Below the pieces are notes generated by a model. The model worked only from the letters and a program-made list of their open reading frames with translations, ran no database searches and was not told the origin of the DNA. The position numbers and the translations under genes are program-made. A DNA stretch of 64,000 nucleotides from Pteria penguin (Eukaryota; Mollusca; Bivalvia; Pterioida; Pteriidae). Shown here one piece after another: positions 1 through 12,310 of the stretch (the first letter of the stretch is position 1; each line of letters begins with the position of its first letter). Where the stretch lies: contig CM068586.1 in NCBI GenBank assembly GCA_035048485.1, positions 30,131,849-30,195,848 of the forward strand, given 5' to 3'.

Positions 1-127
1 GCTCTTTGATCTTGCTTTGTCATTTGTCTTTGCATGTTTTATTTGTAAATTTATGTTTTTGAGGTGTTTGAGAATAGGCATGGGTTTGAAGATAAATGAA
101 TTCATTCTTCTATTTTGTTATGACATT

Positions 128-350
128 GATATTTTTATGCCCCCGGATCAAAAGATGGCGGCATATTGTTCTTGACCAGTCTGTCTTGTTTGTCTGTCTG
201 TTGTCAACTTTAACCTTCACCATAACTTTTGAACTGTGAGAGATGAAGACTTCATGCATACTCCACTAAAAAGGCCCTTTCAAATTACACGAAGGTTATT
301 GACCTCATGATCTTGACTGTGACCTTTGACCTACATTTCAGAATTTGCCT
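128..350 (+). repeat. Dispersed bivalve-type repeat, copy 1
   Basis: The stretch begins with a 'gcccccggatc' block and runs through GTCTGT-rich sequence, a 'tttgaactgtgagag' segment and 'tgacctttgacctacatttcag'. The same order of blocks occurs in reverse complement at about 62390-62590, so this is one family present at both ends of the window in opposite orientation. No protein is encoded. Similar blocks are widespread in bivalve DNA. The element class is not evident, and no terminal repeats or target duplication were seen. Boundaries are approximate. Confidence 0.6.
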
Positions 351-639
351 TATTTGGACCTTGTGGCGCTCGGGAGCATTCATATTTCACAAACAGATCC
401 TGTTTCAATTTGAAAACTATTTGAACAAACACTGTGGTAAAAATGTACTGAAAAGAGGGCATAGGTCCAATTTTATACTGTTAGGTTGTTGAAACTTATC
501 TTAGGAATAGGGATTAATTTAACTATATATGATAAAACAATCAAAAAATGAACGATGCTCAACATATTACGTGATCTATTCACATTGAAAGCATAGCTAT
601 AGTAATGCAATTTCTAGGGGCAAGTTGGCCCATTGTTTT

Positions 640-720
640 CTTTTGGCAAGTTGGTCCTCCGGGCTCTAAGGTCAAGTTGGTCTACTGGTCGTTTAGGTCA
701 AGTTGAACCACTGGATCTCT
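640..720. repeat. Short degenerate tandem repeat (caagttgg motif)
   Basis: The motif 'caagttgg' recurs four times at roughly 25-35 bp spacing, with neighbouring 'gtc' and 'ctggtc' words. The copies are diverged. Nothing suggests coding. It lies in what is probably an intron of the gene whose last exons are at 2637 and 4283. Confidence 0.45.
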
Positions 721-1079
721 AATTTGATGACCAGGACATGATCCTGAATGTCAGAAGGAAATATTAACTTAAGTGACTTCCATCTTTTGTCTCCCTAACT
801 GTGGTTTGAGTGATATTTTCAAAGAGTTTGGCCAATTCTTTTGTCTGGTAATTGAGAACCACTGTGCAGTCTGATGTGTTGAAATGTCAGCTTGCTTTAA
901 TAATTAATGTAAAAATTCCTGAATAGTTACAACATGACAAAACAGGAGTCAAATTTTACTGTGATGAAAGCATTGTCATTTCCTTATTATTAGGTGGGAT
1001 GATTATATTATGGTAGCTCTCCATCTTTATTATTGGGTCCTACATAGAATTTGGACTTCTGTCCAGATTGACTTCATTT

Positions 1080-1480
1080 TATAAGAATTATTGCTCTTTA
1101 AAGAAAATCAGTATGCTGAAAATTTTTGGTCATTCTGGAAAGTATTGCAGTGAAATTTGGTGTATATATTTATTATGAGTTCCAATTCATGAAATTTGAC
1201 CTCTGTTGCAATCAATCCCATTTTAACTTCATGAAGTTATTGCCCTTTGTTGAACATCAGTATTATGGTAAATTCTTTTTTACTGTGCTTTGAGATATTA
1301 AAGTGAAGCAATGTGTATATTAAGTATGTGATCCCACATATAAAGTTTGACTTTTCTTTGATATGCCCTCATTTATAAGAGTTATTGCCCTTTGATAAAA
1401 AAGAAAGTGTTGGAGTAAGCAAAGATGTTTATTTCTTACACTAGTTGACCCATTTTTACAAGAGTTGTTGCCCTTTGTTG
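1080..1480 (+). repeat. Degenerate interspersed repeat block
   Basis: Four diverged copies of an 'agttattgccctttg' block occur near 1087, 1229, 1379 and 1462. Two of them are followed by similar 'aaatcagtat' or 'catcagtatta' words. Spacing is irregular (about 140, 150 and 83 bp), so it is an old, eroded repeat and not a clean satellite. It is non-coding and probably intronic. Confidence 0.45.
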
Positions 1481-2636
1481 ATAATTAGTATTCCAGTTTT
1501 TTTTTTCTCAGTTATGATGTGTCTGTCTTTACAATGAGATCTTACAGATGAAGTTATATTTTTGTAGAAATAGACTCATTTCTCCTGAAATTAAAAGATT
1601 GGCATACTTCGAAACACAGACAATTCTCGTTAGATGTTGTATTGTGATCTTATTTGTGTATCTCAGCTTTTCCACCCAGATAACTACAATTCATGTGTCT
1701 GTAAACCAAAATAGTATCGTTAGGAGCCATGCGTATAAATGTTGGGTCTCAATGATTTTATAAAATTTTACTAAGCAACTCTTTGATTTCTCTCTTACAA
1801 AATGCTACATGTACATGGATTCTCTTCATCTTACCTGAATTTTGTCTTAGTGGTATAGTAAATAAGTAAATTTCCTTTGAATCTGAACAATCCAATGGAG
1901 TCCAGTTTCAGGCGGGATCCTTGATCTGTGATTCATTGTTCTGTTGTAATTTCTGGCAACTTTATATTAATCTTGTGGTTTTGACGGTTTTGAAGTACAT
2001 TGATTTCCAGACTAGCTGAGGCCAAACATTTATAATGATAGAGGTTCAGTGAAATCTTTTCATAATAAGATACTATGGTGTGTTTGGATTGGTAAATTTT
2101 GTCCTTTTAATTTTTAATTTTTTCAATTTAATTTTTCATAACGGAACAAAATGTATTTAGAATTTTATCAGTAATTGATTAAAACTTCATAATGATAGAA
2201 GTTACTCCAAACAAAAGCTTGAGAACAGTCATATATTATTGCCATTGCTTCTGGTTGTTTTTTGGCTGACTGTAGAATCTGTGGAGGTGTTTGATTTTCA
2301 GTTTCTGCTTATAATTGTAGTGGCTATGTATATCACTGTTGCATGTCAACTAACAATGTCTTCCATGTAATAGTAATCTTCATCTATGTATTAGACTGTT
2401 TAACACTTGTTAACTATTTCACCTGATTTTTTAATTCTAGATATATCACTATTATTAACTTCTTTTGAATTTGTATTTCTCTAAAACTTAATTTTGAAAT
2501 GATTTCATAAATTTTCTTTTGTTATTTAAAATTTAAAAATTTTGAAGTTTAAATCTGTTTTTGAATGCTCCAGTAATGTTAAAATGATTTTGGAATGAGA
2601 ACTGTGCTTATGAATATTTTGTTTTGCCATTTTTAG

Positions 2637-4370
2637 CTGGAATGTGGGTCAAGCTGTAGGGAATGCTTATATGCGCAAGTATGTCAACACCTTCCATTTT
2701 AACTAGTCTTCTTATTTAACAACTTTCCTCTTTATGTGAACTGAATTTCCCTTTAACATAAAGACAAGGTGTCTATGAATATTCAAGCCTTTTCCAGAGA
2801 AGATGTCAGTACTTAGTAAACCCCCTTAGTGGTCGTTCTAGTGCATAATTCCTTAAGTGTCCTTCCCATGGCATGATAATCATATGTTTGAGGGGAAAAC
2901 ATGCAAAATCTAGTCTAACCTTTGTTGTGTAATTTAAATGCATGCTGCCTTTTGTCTAAGTGTATCACAGTGTTATAACATGTGCTATTTTTCTATGAGT
3001 AGATAAAGGTATATACTCTATCTATATATTTAAGGTCTTTTGAAGCAGTATGATCAATTTTCCAGTAGATATGTATTTCATAGTAAAACTTATCATTTCC
3101 CTTATGACATTGTATGTTACTTAGTGGCAGATTTTAGAGTTATTTGGAACATCCAGACCTAAAAGTATTAGTTACATCCGAATGACAAGAAGTTGTACGT
3201 TATGTGGTACCTACAGATCAGGTTTTTTGTTTTTGAATTTCAATGATGAAGCCAAAAATCATTTGTCATATCACAGGAATAAGACTGCAAATCATTTGTT
3301 ACCTTTTAGTTACATCAGCACGAGCTGTTTGTTGAGTTGAAAAAAATGTTTTGACCTGGGATTGTTTGTTACATGTCCATGAAATGACTAGAATTGGACA
3401 TTGTTTCTTATTAAGTAAGTGTTACTTGTACAGTATATTAACATTATGGGAAATGTCACAGTGCCATGACCAGGAACTATTTGTTGAATTTTGGCGACAT
3501 GACTGAAAGTTTTTATTGGTGTACAAATGATGAAAAGCAAGTCACAAAATTTAGAACTAAGACATTCTATGACATGAAACTATATATATATAGATATATA
3601 CTGGATGTATAGAGAAGTAAACAGAAACAATTCTTCTTAACTGAGTGTTGAGATTTCCTTAATAACACTGTTGATAGTCAGTCTAAATTAGTGTTTGTAT
3701 TATGGAATCATTTACTTCCAGACTTCTTAAATTGTTTACCGTTTGTTCTTTCAAGTCTCTGACAAACGACTTTTGAAGATAAAATTGATTAACCCCCTGA
3801 AAAGTCCTGTCCTTTTATCCATTTGTGTAATCAATCGGTGTATCAAGAGAATGAAAGTGGAGCACAGTTCTCTGCATGATTGATGATCTATTCTGTACTC
3901 AGTTGTGTATGTGCATATAACATATCAAATCTGGTGCACTTGTCTAATGTGTATGTACTGGAATTCTTAGACATTTGTGTAATGATATGATATACAGTGT
4001 ACTACAAGCTTTGATATTTTTCTTTTGTTGTTTGGATCGCAATTTAGCATGATGATATAATAAATATTCACGTGAATTTGTTGTGAATGTGTTTTTGACA
4101 GAAGTTGCTACATTTTGTATGTGTCATTTTACAGAGTTTTTCATATTCACTCACTCCAAGTTATAGATTTATGTGTTATGTAGTAATTATGATTTTTCCC
4201 TTGTGTTTTAGGTGTTCATACGGCATATTGATACAAAGATCACTATTGACATTACAACTAAACATTTTCTCTTTATTTACAGTAGACCAGGCCCAGGAGG
4301 TGGACCAAACATGCCCAAGATACCAGACAGACCGTCGATACCATCTCGGCCAAATAATGCCTTCAACTGA
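2637..4370 (+). CDS. 3' end of a gene with a Pro/Arg-rich C-terminal tail (two exons)
   Basis: Two exons join in frame. The first is 2637-2678 (42 nt, acceptor 'ttttag', donor 'gtatgt'). The second is 4283-4370 (acceptor 'atttacag', stop TGA at 4368-4370). Together they encode WNVGQAVGNAYMRN followed by a Gly/Pro/Arg-rich tail with two I-P-x-R-P motifs, ending in NNAFN. Such motifs (PxxPxR, PSRP) are typical SH3 ligands. The tail resembles the C-terminal proline-rich domain of dynamins, but too little is visible to name the protein. Earlier exons lie before the window or were not recognised. The 42-nt exon is unusually short and could be alternatively spliced. The splice signals and conserved reading phase are seen directly; the dynamin suggestion is inference at low confidence. 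Confidence 0.6.
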
Positions 4371-6344
4371 GCATGTGCAGCAGGAAGTAGGGCCACTTTC
4401 AAAGCCTCGTTAATATAATGGAACTCGTAACTCTAAACGACTACAGAACATTACAAAAGCGTGTGAACGCTAAGCACAAGCTGCATGCTATCCAATGTTA
4501 ACCTGGATATTGTAGTACGGACATTACATTGATATTGGTATCTTTAGTTCTATGCAATGCTAAGGATGACAAAATGATTTTCGATGATTCGAATTAATCA
4601 GACAATTCAGTTATATTATGAAAAATCTGCTATTAAACAAGATAATTATTCATTTTATAATGAATGAGGTGAGAGGTTAATACAGTTTTGTAAAAGTGAG
4701 GATGTGGGAGGCACAGTATATTTGTTGTGGCAATACACATTGTATGGTGAACAGTGTGCTATTGTTTAGGGCCAATGTGTTATCGTTAGAAGTCGTATGT
4801 TGTTAAGGAAATATGAACAGTTATTATTGATTATTATATTTTTAATTTTTTTCTGTTCTGTATTATTTGTTCCCCACAAAACAATGTTATTGTGATATTT
4901 ACATGTGCATATTCATGTAAGTTTACTTCATATTTGTACATATGGAATATCCTGTTTTGGAACATTGTATATTTTATTTATTTTTTTCATCATTTACTAA
5001 CCATTGATATGTTTCAATACGTACAGCTCTAGTCTCCTAAAGTTAAGCAAAACTGAGCATGTCAGCTTTATATATTACTGGATAAATATTCATTACAGTT
5101 CATATTCGAACAATATAAGGTTTTTAAATAATTTTTCAGAGGTATGTATCCCTCAAGTTAAAAGATTCTTCAAGAAGTGTAGCAACGGCTAAAATTTCTA
5201 TTAGCTAAGTAACCTTTTTGTTCTGGAATTGCTTAGATTGCCACTTTTCTCTGTAATTTCATGTAGTTGCCAAAGTTTTTAAAAGGTCCTGTATGTGGCT
5301 TATTTAAAATTTAACAAATGCTAGAAATGAGGGAGCCAGTGCAGTGATGCAGAATCTTTCCTTTCATGAAATGGTAGAGTCAGAGAGTCACTGTATTGAC
5401 ATGTGTAAGGATACATACTCAGTGTGTAATACAATGGACATTGGTCAAGATGGCCATTCTATCTATCGGGAAGTTTAACAGTACACTACAATACACAGAA
5501 ATACATATCACATTGTAATTTTGTATAGTAATGACCATGACAGATGACAACTATTTAGGTGCTTTGTTTTTCTTTAGGAAGTAGTGTTAACATTAAGACA
5601 GTGTCCTTTTCTGTGGTTCCTTTTTCTCTTTTCCTCTTCCACTTTTCAGTAGACAATATGAAATAAGTATGTAATTCTGACGGATAAATTAGCCAGATTG
5701 GTCAATTACCATAAGAAGTTTTATCATGTATTTAGTAAGGTGAAATCAGTGTGTAACAACATCACTCATTGGCTACAGTAATTCAGTATGTAACATTGGC
5801 ATTCATTGGCTACATTATGCTCTCAATGGCTCCATTGACCATTACATACATTAATGCTGTCCATGATAAAATTTATAGTTGACCCCTGATGCTTTTCAAA
5901 TAAGAAACAAGACGGGATCCAAGTTTGGTTCAGTGTATTTTGTGTTTTACCAGAGGTAAAAAAAAAAATTTTTAACATTTTTTATATAAAGTATTGTCCT
6001 TTTTTGTGAACATGGTTAATTCAGACTTCAAGATAATTCAAACTATATATATAGAAACTTCCTAAAATATATCTCATCAATTTCAGGGATATTTTGCATT
6101 CCTTTCTTAATTCTCATTCTTTTCTTTCAGTCATTTGAAAACAACGAGCATATTTTTCATTTGAATACATACAAATACAATTACATAGATTTTATCCGTC
6201 AAAATTGTAATTTACTATTTTCTTCAGATTCATGAAGTTGATAGAATAATTTCAGCAAAATGTACATGTTTAGGGTAACTTCGCAACATAGTGAGAAATT
6301 GTTTGATGAGATTTTTTTGTCATTAGAAACTTCGCGTGGACACC

Positions 6345-6420
6345 AAAACTTAGTATAGACCCAGAAGTTAGGTTGACCCAGAACTTGGGTGACCTCCAAA
6401 AGTTGCGGTGGACCCAAGAC
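6345..6420. repeat. Degenerate ~23-bp tandem repeat
   Basis: Three to four imperfect copies of a unit built on 'gacccagaactt' or 'gacctccaaaagtt' lie head to tail. They all follow a 'ggtggacccaag'-like pattern with several substitutions. Non-coding. Confidence 0.5.
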
Positions 6421-6554
6421 TATGGGATGGCAAGGTTACCTTTTACGTCTTTTAATTCTGAAATGATGTAGAAAATCTTATTAGTTATTATTTTAATAAA
6501 ACAATCATAATACATCCAAGAGTAAGTTCTCTCCTGTAATCCTTGTGAAGTATG

Positions 6555-6655
6555 ATCATCCCTGTAATCATGGTATAGTCCAGTCCCCTGTAATCGTGGT
6601 ATAGTCCAGTCACCCATAATCCTGGTATAGCAGTCACCTGTAATTTTGTATAGTT
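6555..6655. repeat. Degenerate ~25-bp tandem repeat
   Basis: Four imperfect head-to-tail copies of a unit with core 'cctgtaatc' followed by 'tggtatagtccagt' are visible. The last copy is the most diverged. The 'tggtata' core recalls the first satellite at 8.8 kb, but the rest of the unit does not match it. Confidence 0.55.
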
Positions 6656-7224
6656 TATAATTCTATGTATCGTTATTGCTATATGGAAAATGATGTGCAA
6701 TGTCTTGAATAGGTAACTCCGTGTCATGTTATACATGCTACATAGATTGTTATACTCTGTGTATGGAAAATATTAGTAGAATGTAGGACAGAAATTCTAT
6801 GTGAGTATTTATATACAGTAGTATGATGCTACATACATAGAATTAGAAAATATCATTTCTGTGTGCAATGTTTGATTTTATTTTTTAAGTTAATAGGATA
6901 GATTTATCAAGTTTGATGGACCTTCTACAAATTCTTGCTCAGCAAACAAGATCTATCTATAGACAGCATGATCTTATATCTTGATTGCATTTTGTGTACT
7001 TTCATACAGATTCCAGTGGGACAATGTTTGTTCAAAAGTAGCACACTTATTCCATTTAGATTAATGTCAAGCATATTCATGTTCAATATCTGTGTAAAAA
7101 TAGATCGTGTCAAATACATAACATGTTCAATAAATTATAAAGACAAGTAATTTTCTTTTCTTCTTTCTGTAATATATTCCATGTTTGTGTGTATATCCAA
7201 CAATTTGTCTTCACCATAGAGTTC

Positions 7225-7400
7225 ATTTTTGAGTCGGCTTCGGTGAAGCCCCACTCATTGCAATCACTTTCTTTTCAGGGGTTATAACTTTCACAACTGT
7301 ACACGAGATGTAATACGCCGCTGAAAAATTAAGTGCTAAAGAATCTCTGATATCATCTTCAAAATTCTTCATTAGAAGATATATCTGTAAGATTTATGAC
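7225..7400 (+). repeat. Dispersed repeat copy 1 of a local pair
   Basis: The block starts at 'tttttgagtcgg' and continues through 'cttttcaggggttataac', 'tacgccgctgaaaaat' and 'tcttcaaaattctt'. The same ordered blocks reappear about 395 bp further on at 7622-7810. Between the copies, the phrase 'ggatgtgc.aacctcgcgtaata' is itself repeated (7448 and 7501). No open frame or terminal repeat was seen. Confidence 0.6.
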
Positions 7401-7621
7401 GGTCAGATAACTCGAGCTATACATTGACAATGTTTTTCACCTAAAAAGGATGTGCAAACCTCGCGTAATAGCATTGACCATGGGGTTTTTTCACCTGAAA
7501 AGGATGTGCTAACCTCGCGTAATAATACTGATTTATTCAGTACTTTCCTATTCGGATACTCGCTGTATATTAGTTCTCTATCGGTATGGTTCTAATTCGT
7601 ATTTTCATTTTCGTTTAAAGC

Positions 7622-7810
7622 AATTTTTGAGTCGGCGCTCTCATAGAGCGCTAGACTCAATGGCATCGCTTTTCAAATTCTCGCTTTTCAGGGGTTATAA
7701 CTTTCACTACCGATATAGAGCTTACTACGCCGCTGAAAAATAAAGAGCCGAAAATTATTGATGTTGTCTTAAAAATTCTTGATCAGCACAATGTACCTTT
7801 AGCTCAGTTA
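7622..7810 (+). repeat. Dispersed repeat copy 2 of a local pair
   Basis: This is the second, diverged copy of the 7225-7400 block. Near its start it carries a short perfect inverted repeat, 'gcgctct' / 'agagcgc', able to form a small hairpin that copy 1 lacks in this form (copy 1 has 'ggcttcggtgaagcc' at the same place, also a hairpin). Keeping a hairpin at the same position with different stem sequence is notable. Confidence 0.6.
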
Positions 7811-8439
7811 ATTTAAGCTAAATATAAACTAGTTTCAATAACTAGAAATAGGAGTTGCAATAATGTTTTCAATTTCGCGTAATAATATGTAGTTGTGACT
7901 ACTTTACGATGTGTTTACCACCGATACCGTCGGATGTACTCGATTGTGTAATTCTCCGGACAAAGCATTTGTCTTGATCTTGTATCGCTTGTTTTTATCG
8001 AGATATTTCAATTAAAGTTTTCCCCAACATTTTCTGGAACTTTAGTTCTTTTTCACATATATGACAAATTTAAAGATCGATCTTCCCGCATTTCCTCTGG
8101 AAAATGCATTATAAATATTTAGCTAAATGTTGTATGTTTCTAAATATAAATGATGTTAAAACATTATGAGAATCATGAATAAGATGGTTATTTAATGTCC
8201 CATTTGAAGGAATGTCGTTCCTTGGCTCAGCTTCGACTCGTGACAACAATGCAGTAAAACTTGTAGCCATGAAGTTGTCGATTGCACGTTCATTTCGGAT
8301 ACAAGCAATTGCAAACTCTTTGCCGTAAGATAGTATGAAGAGAGCAAATTTTATTAGCATTTTGTACATAGGTATAATGACGATGTAGTTGCAACAAAGA
8401 CCTAATTTTTGAGTAGGCGAAGTACAGGTCTGCATCAAA

Positions 8440-8650
8440 CCTGTTTGATTCTGGGTTCGACTTCAGCCGTGGGTACACCGGTGTACTGTCTTTTGGATGG
8501 GACGGTGAAAACCGTGGCGTGGCACGTAAAATATCCCTCACTTGCAAAGGTATAAATATCTATGCCATGCATCAGGCACATGCCGTCACCATATACGTGA
8601 AACAATCGTGGAGTGACGTAAAACAATAATATATCAATCAATCTACTCGT
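8440..8650 (+). mobile_element. Old tRNA-derived SINE (bivalve type), degraded
   Basis: A box-B-like 'gggttcgacttc' lies at about 8453-8464. It is followed after about 125 bp by a 3' domain with 'ccatatacgtgaaacaat' and 'gtgacgtaaaac', ending in a short 'atcaatcaatc' tail. This order (tRNA-like head, conserved central/3' domain ending in 'gacgtaaaac', simple tail) is that of bivalve SINEs; compare the intact copy at 55235. The A box is not clear and no target duplication was found, so the insertion is probably old. Boundaries are approximate. Confidence 0.6.
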
Positions 8651-8814
8651 GGTCACGGTCTCTGCCTGATGCATTACATAGAAATTCAAATCTATGCAAC
8701 GGATCCACCTAGGGCAAGGAGAACTCTTATGTGCCAGTCATCGGTGACCATATCGAAACCTAACGACCTTTCGGTGATGGTCCAAGCATCCTACGCCGGC
8801 TGTATAAGCTGAAA

Positions 8815-11800
8815 TGATATGGTGTATGGTATATATAGCAATGATAAGATGTATGGTATATAGCAAGAGATACGATGTATGGTATATAGCAAGGATAAGG
8901 TGTATGGTATATAGCAAGGATAAGGCGTATGGTATATAGCAATGATAAGGTGTATGGTATATAGCAATGATAAGGTGTATGGTATATAGCAATGATAAGG
9001 TGTAAGGTATATAGCAATGATAAGGTGTATGGTATATAGCGATCATAAGGTGTATGGTATATAGCGATCATAAGGTGTATGGTATATAGCAATGATAAGG
9101 TGTATGGTATAGCGATGATAGGATGTATGGTATATAGCAATGATAAGGTGTATGGTATATAACAATGAGAATGTGTATGGTATATAGCAAGGATAAGGTG
9201 TATGGTATATAGCAATGATAAGGTGTATGGTATATAGCAATGATAAGGTGTATAGTATATAGCAATGATAAGGTGTATGGTATATAGCAATGATAAGGTG
9301 TATGGTATATAGCGATCATAAGGTGTATGGTATATAGCGATCATAAGGTGTATGGTATATAGCAATGATAAGGTGTATGGTATAGCGATGATAGGATGTA
9401 TGGTATATAGCAATGATAAGGTGTATGGTATATAACAATAAGAATGTGTATGGTATATAGCAAGGATAAGGTGTATGGTATATAGCAATGATAAGATGTA
9501 TGGTATATAGCAATGATAAAGTGTATGGTATAAAGCAAGGATAAGGTTTATGGTATATAGCAATGATAAGGTGTATGGTATATAGCAATGATAAGGTTTA
9601 TGGTATAAAGCGAGGATAAAGTGTATGGTATAAAGTAATGATAAGGTGTATGGTATAAAGTAATAAGGTGTATGGTATATAGCAAGGATAAAGTGTATAG
9701 TATATAGCAATGATAAGGTGTATGGTATATAGCAATGATAAGGTGTATGGTATATAGCAGTGATAAGGTGTATGGTATATAGCAATGATAAGGTGTATGG
9801 TATATAGCAATGATAAGGTGTATGGTATATAGCAATGATAAGGTGTATGGTATATAGCAGTGATAAGGTGTATGGTATATAGCAATGATAAGGTGTATGG
9901 TATATAGCAGTGATAAGGTGTATGGTATATAGCGATGATAAGGTGTATGGTATATAGCAATGATAAGGTGTATGGTATATAGCGATGATAAGGTGTATGG
10001 TATATAGCAAGGATAAGGTGTATGGTATATAGCGATGATAAGGTGTATGGTATATAGCAAGGATAAGGTGTATGGTATATAGCAATGATAAGGTGTATGG
10101 TATATAGCAATGATAAAGTGTATGGTATATAGCGATGATAAGGTGTATGGTATATAGCAAGGATAAGGTTTATGGTATATAGCAAATGATAAGGTGTATG
10201 GTATATAGCAATGATAAGGTTTATGGTATAAAGCGAGGATAAAGTGTATGGTATATAGCAATGATAAGGTGCATGGTATATAGCAATAATAAGGTGTATG
10301 GTATATAGCAATGATAAGGTGTATGGTATATAGCAATGATAAGGTATATGGTGTATAGCAATGATAAGGTGTATGGTATATAGCAATGATAAGGTGTATG
10401 GTAAATAGCAATGATAAGGTGTATAGTATATAGCGATGATAAGGTGTATGGTATATAGCAGTGATAAGGTGTATGGTATATAGCAGTGATAAGGTGTATG
10501 GTATATAGCAATGATAAGGTGTATGGTATATAGCGATGATAAGGTGTATGGTATATAGCAATGATAAGGTGTATGGTATATAGCAATTATAAGGTGTATG
10601 GTATATAGCAATGATAAGGTGTATGGTATATAGCAATGATAAAGTGTATGGTATATAGCAATGATAAGGTGTATGGTATATAGCAATGATAAGGTGTATG
10701 GTGTATAGCAATGATAAGGTGTATGGTATATAGCAATGATAAGGTGTATGGTAAATAGCAATGATAAGGTGTATAGTATATAGCGATGATAAGGTGTATG
10801 GTATATAGCAGTGATAAGGTGTATGGTATATAGCAGTGATAAGGTGTATGGTATATAGCAATGATAAGGTGTATGGTATATAGCAATGATAAGGTGTATG
10901 GTATATAGCAGTGATAAGGTGTATGGTATATAGCAATGATAAGGTGTATGGTATATAGCGATCATAAGGTGTATGGTATATAGCAATGATAAGATGTATG
11001 GTATATAGCGATGATAAGGTGTATGGTATATAGCAATGATAAGGTGTATGGTATATAGCAATGATAAGGTGTATGGTATATAGCAATGATAAGGTGTATG
11101 GTAAATAGCAATGATAAGGTGTATAGTATATAGCGATGATAAGGTGTATGGTATATAGCAAGGATAAGGTGTATGGTATATAGCGATGATAAGGTGTATA
11201 GTATATAGCGATGATAAGGTGTATGGTATATAGCAATGATAAGGTGTATAGTATATAGCGATGATAAGGTGTATGGTATATAGCAAGGATAAGGTGTATG
11301 GTATATAGCAAGGATAAGGTGTATGGTATATAGCAAGGATAAGGTGTATGGTATATAGCGATGATAAGGTGTATGGTATATAGCAGTGATAAGGTGTATG
11401 GTATGAAGTAATGATAAGGTGTATGGTATATAGCGATGATAAGGTGTATGGTATATAGCAATGATAAGGTGTATGGTATATAGCAGTAAGGTGTATGGTA
11501 TATAGCGATGATAAGGTGTATGGTATATAGCAATGATAAGGTGTATGGTATATAGCAATGATAAGGTGTATGGTATATAGCAATGATAAGGTGTATGGTA
11601 TATAGCAAGGATAAGGTGTATGGTATATAGCAAGGATAAGGTGTATGGTATATAGCAATGATAAGGTGTATGGTATATAGCAATGATAAGGTGTATGGTA
11701 TATAGCAATGATAAGGTGTATGGTATATAGCAATGATAAGGTGTATGGTATATAGCAATGATAAGGTGTATGGTATATAGCAATGATAAGGTGTATGGTA

Positions 11801-12310
11801 AATAGCAATGATAAGGTGTATAGTATATAGCGATGATAAGGTGTATGGTATATAGCAATGATAAGGTGTATGGTATATAGCAATGATAAGGTGTATGGTA
11901 TATAGCAATGATAAGGTGTATGGTAAATAGCAATGATAAGGTGTATGGTATATAGCAATGATAAGGTGTATGGTATATAGCAATGATAAGGTGTATGGTA
12001 TATAGCAGTGATAAGGTGTATGGTATATAGCAATGATAAGGTGTATGGTATATAGCAGTGATAAGGTGTATGGTATATAGCAATGATAAGGTGTATGGTA
12101 TGAAGCGATGATAAGGTGTATGGTATATAGCAGTGATAAGGTGTATGGTATATAGCAATAAGGTGTATGGTATATAGCAGTGATAAGTTCTATGGTATAT
12201 AGCAATGATAAGGTGTATGGTATATAGCAATGATAAGGTGTATGGTATATAGCAATGATAAGGTATATGGTATATAGCAATGATAAGGTGTATGGTATAT
12301 AGCAAGGATA
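8815..12310. repeat. Satellite array A, 25-bp unit, block 1
   Basis: About 140 head-to-tail copies of a 25-bp unit make up this block (one example at 9740-9764; core TATATAGCAATGAT, plus-strand reading). Common substitutions are gcAATgat/gcGATgat/gcAGTgat/gcAAGgat, with occasional units 3-5 bp shorter. The minus strand of the unit has no stop codon in any frame, which produces very long open frames there, up to 978 codons. With a 25-bp period these read as a 25-residue repeat and are by-products, not genes. Segments are duplicated at a 273-bp offset (about 9039-9180 and 9312-9453) and at a 350-bp offset (see separate entry). Confidence 0.97.
10340..11850. repeat. 350-bp higher-order repeat within satellite A
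   Basis: A rare variant pair, 'ggtaaatagc' followed by 'tagtatatagcgatgat', occurs at about 10401, 10751 and 11101, exactly 350 bp (14 units) apart. It recurs near 11798, 697 bp later, which is two periods minus a 3-bp deletion. The 'gtgtatagca' variant also recurs at 10351 and 10701. The array therefore grew by multi-unit duplication as well as single-unit slippage. Confidence 0.8.

Larger units (their letters stand above)
4371..7140 (+). other. Probable 3' UTR and downstream non-coding DNA
   Basis: No convincing coding exon follows the TGA at 4368-4370. The stretch is AT-rich. A canonical AATAAA lies at 7129-7134; whether the transcript extends that far (about 2.75 kb of UTR) cannot be told from sequence. 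Two small degenerate tandem repeats lie at 6345-6420 and 6555-6655. Short open frames here look random. Confidence 0.4.

Noticed and set aside
4105..4413. 102-codon frame across the last exon of the first gene
   Set aside because: It reads the terminal exon in a different phase and runs back through the intron. The spliced frame ending at 4370 has a consistent phase with the upstream exon.
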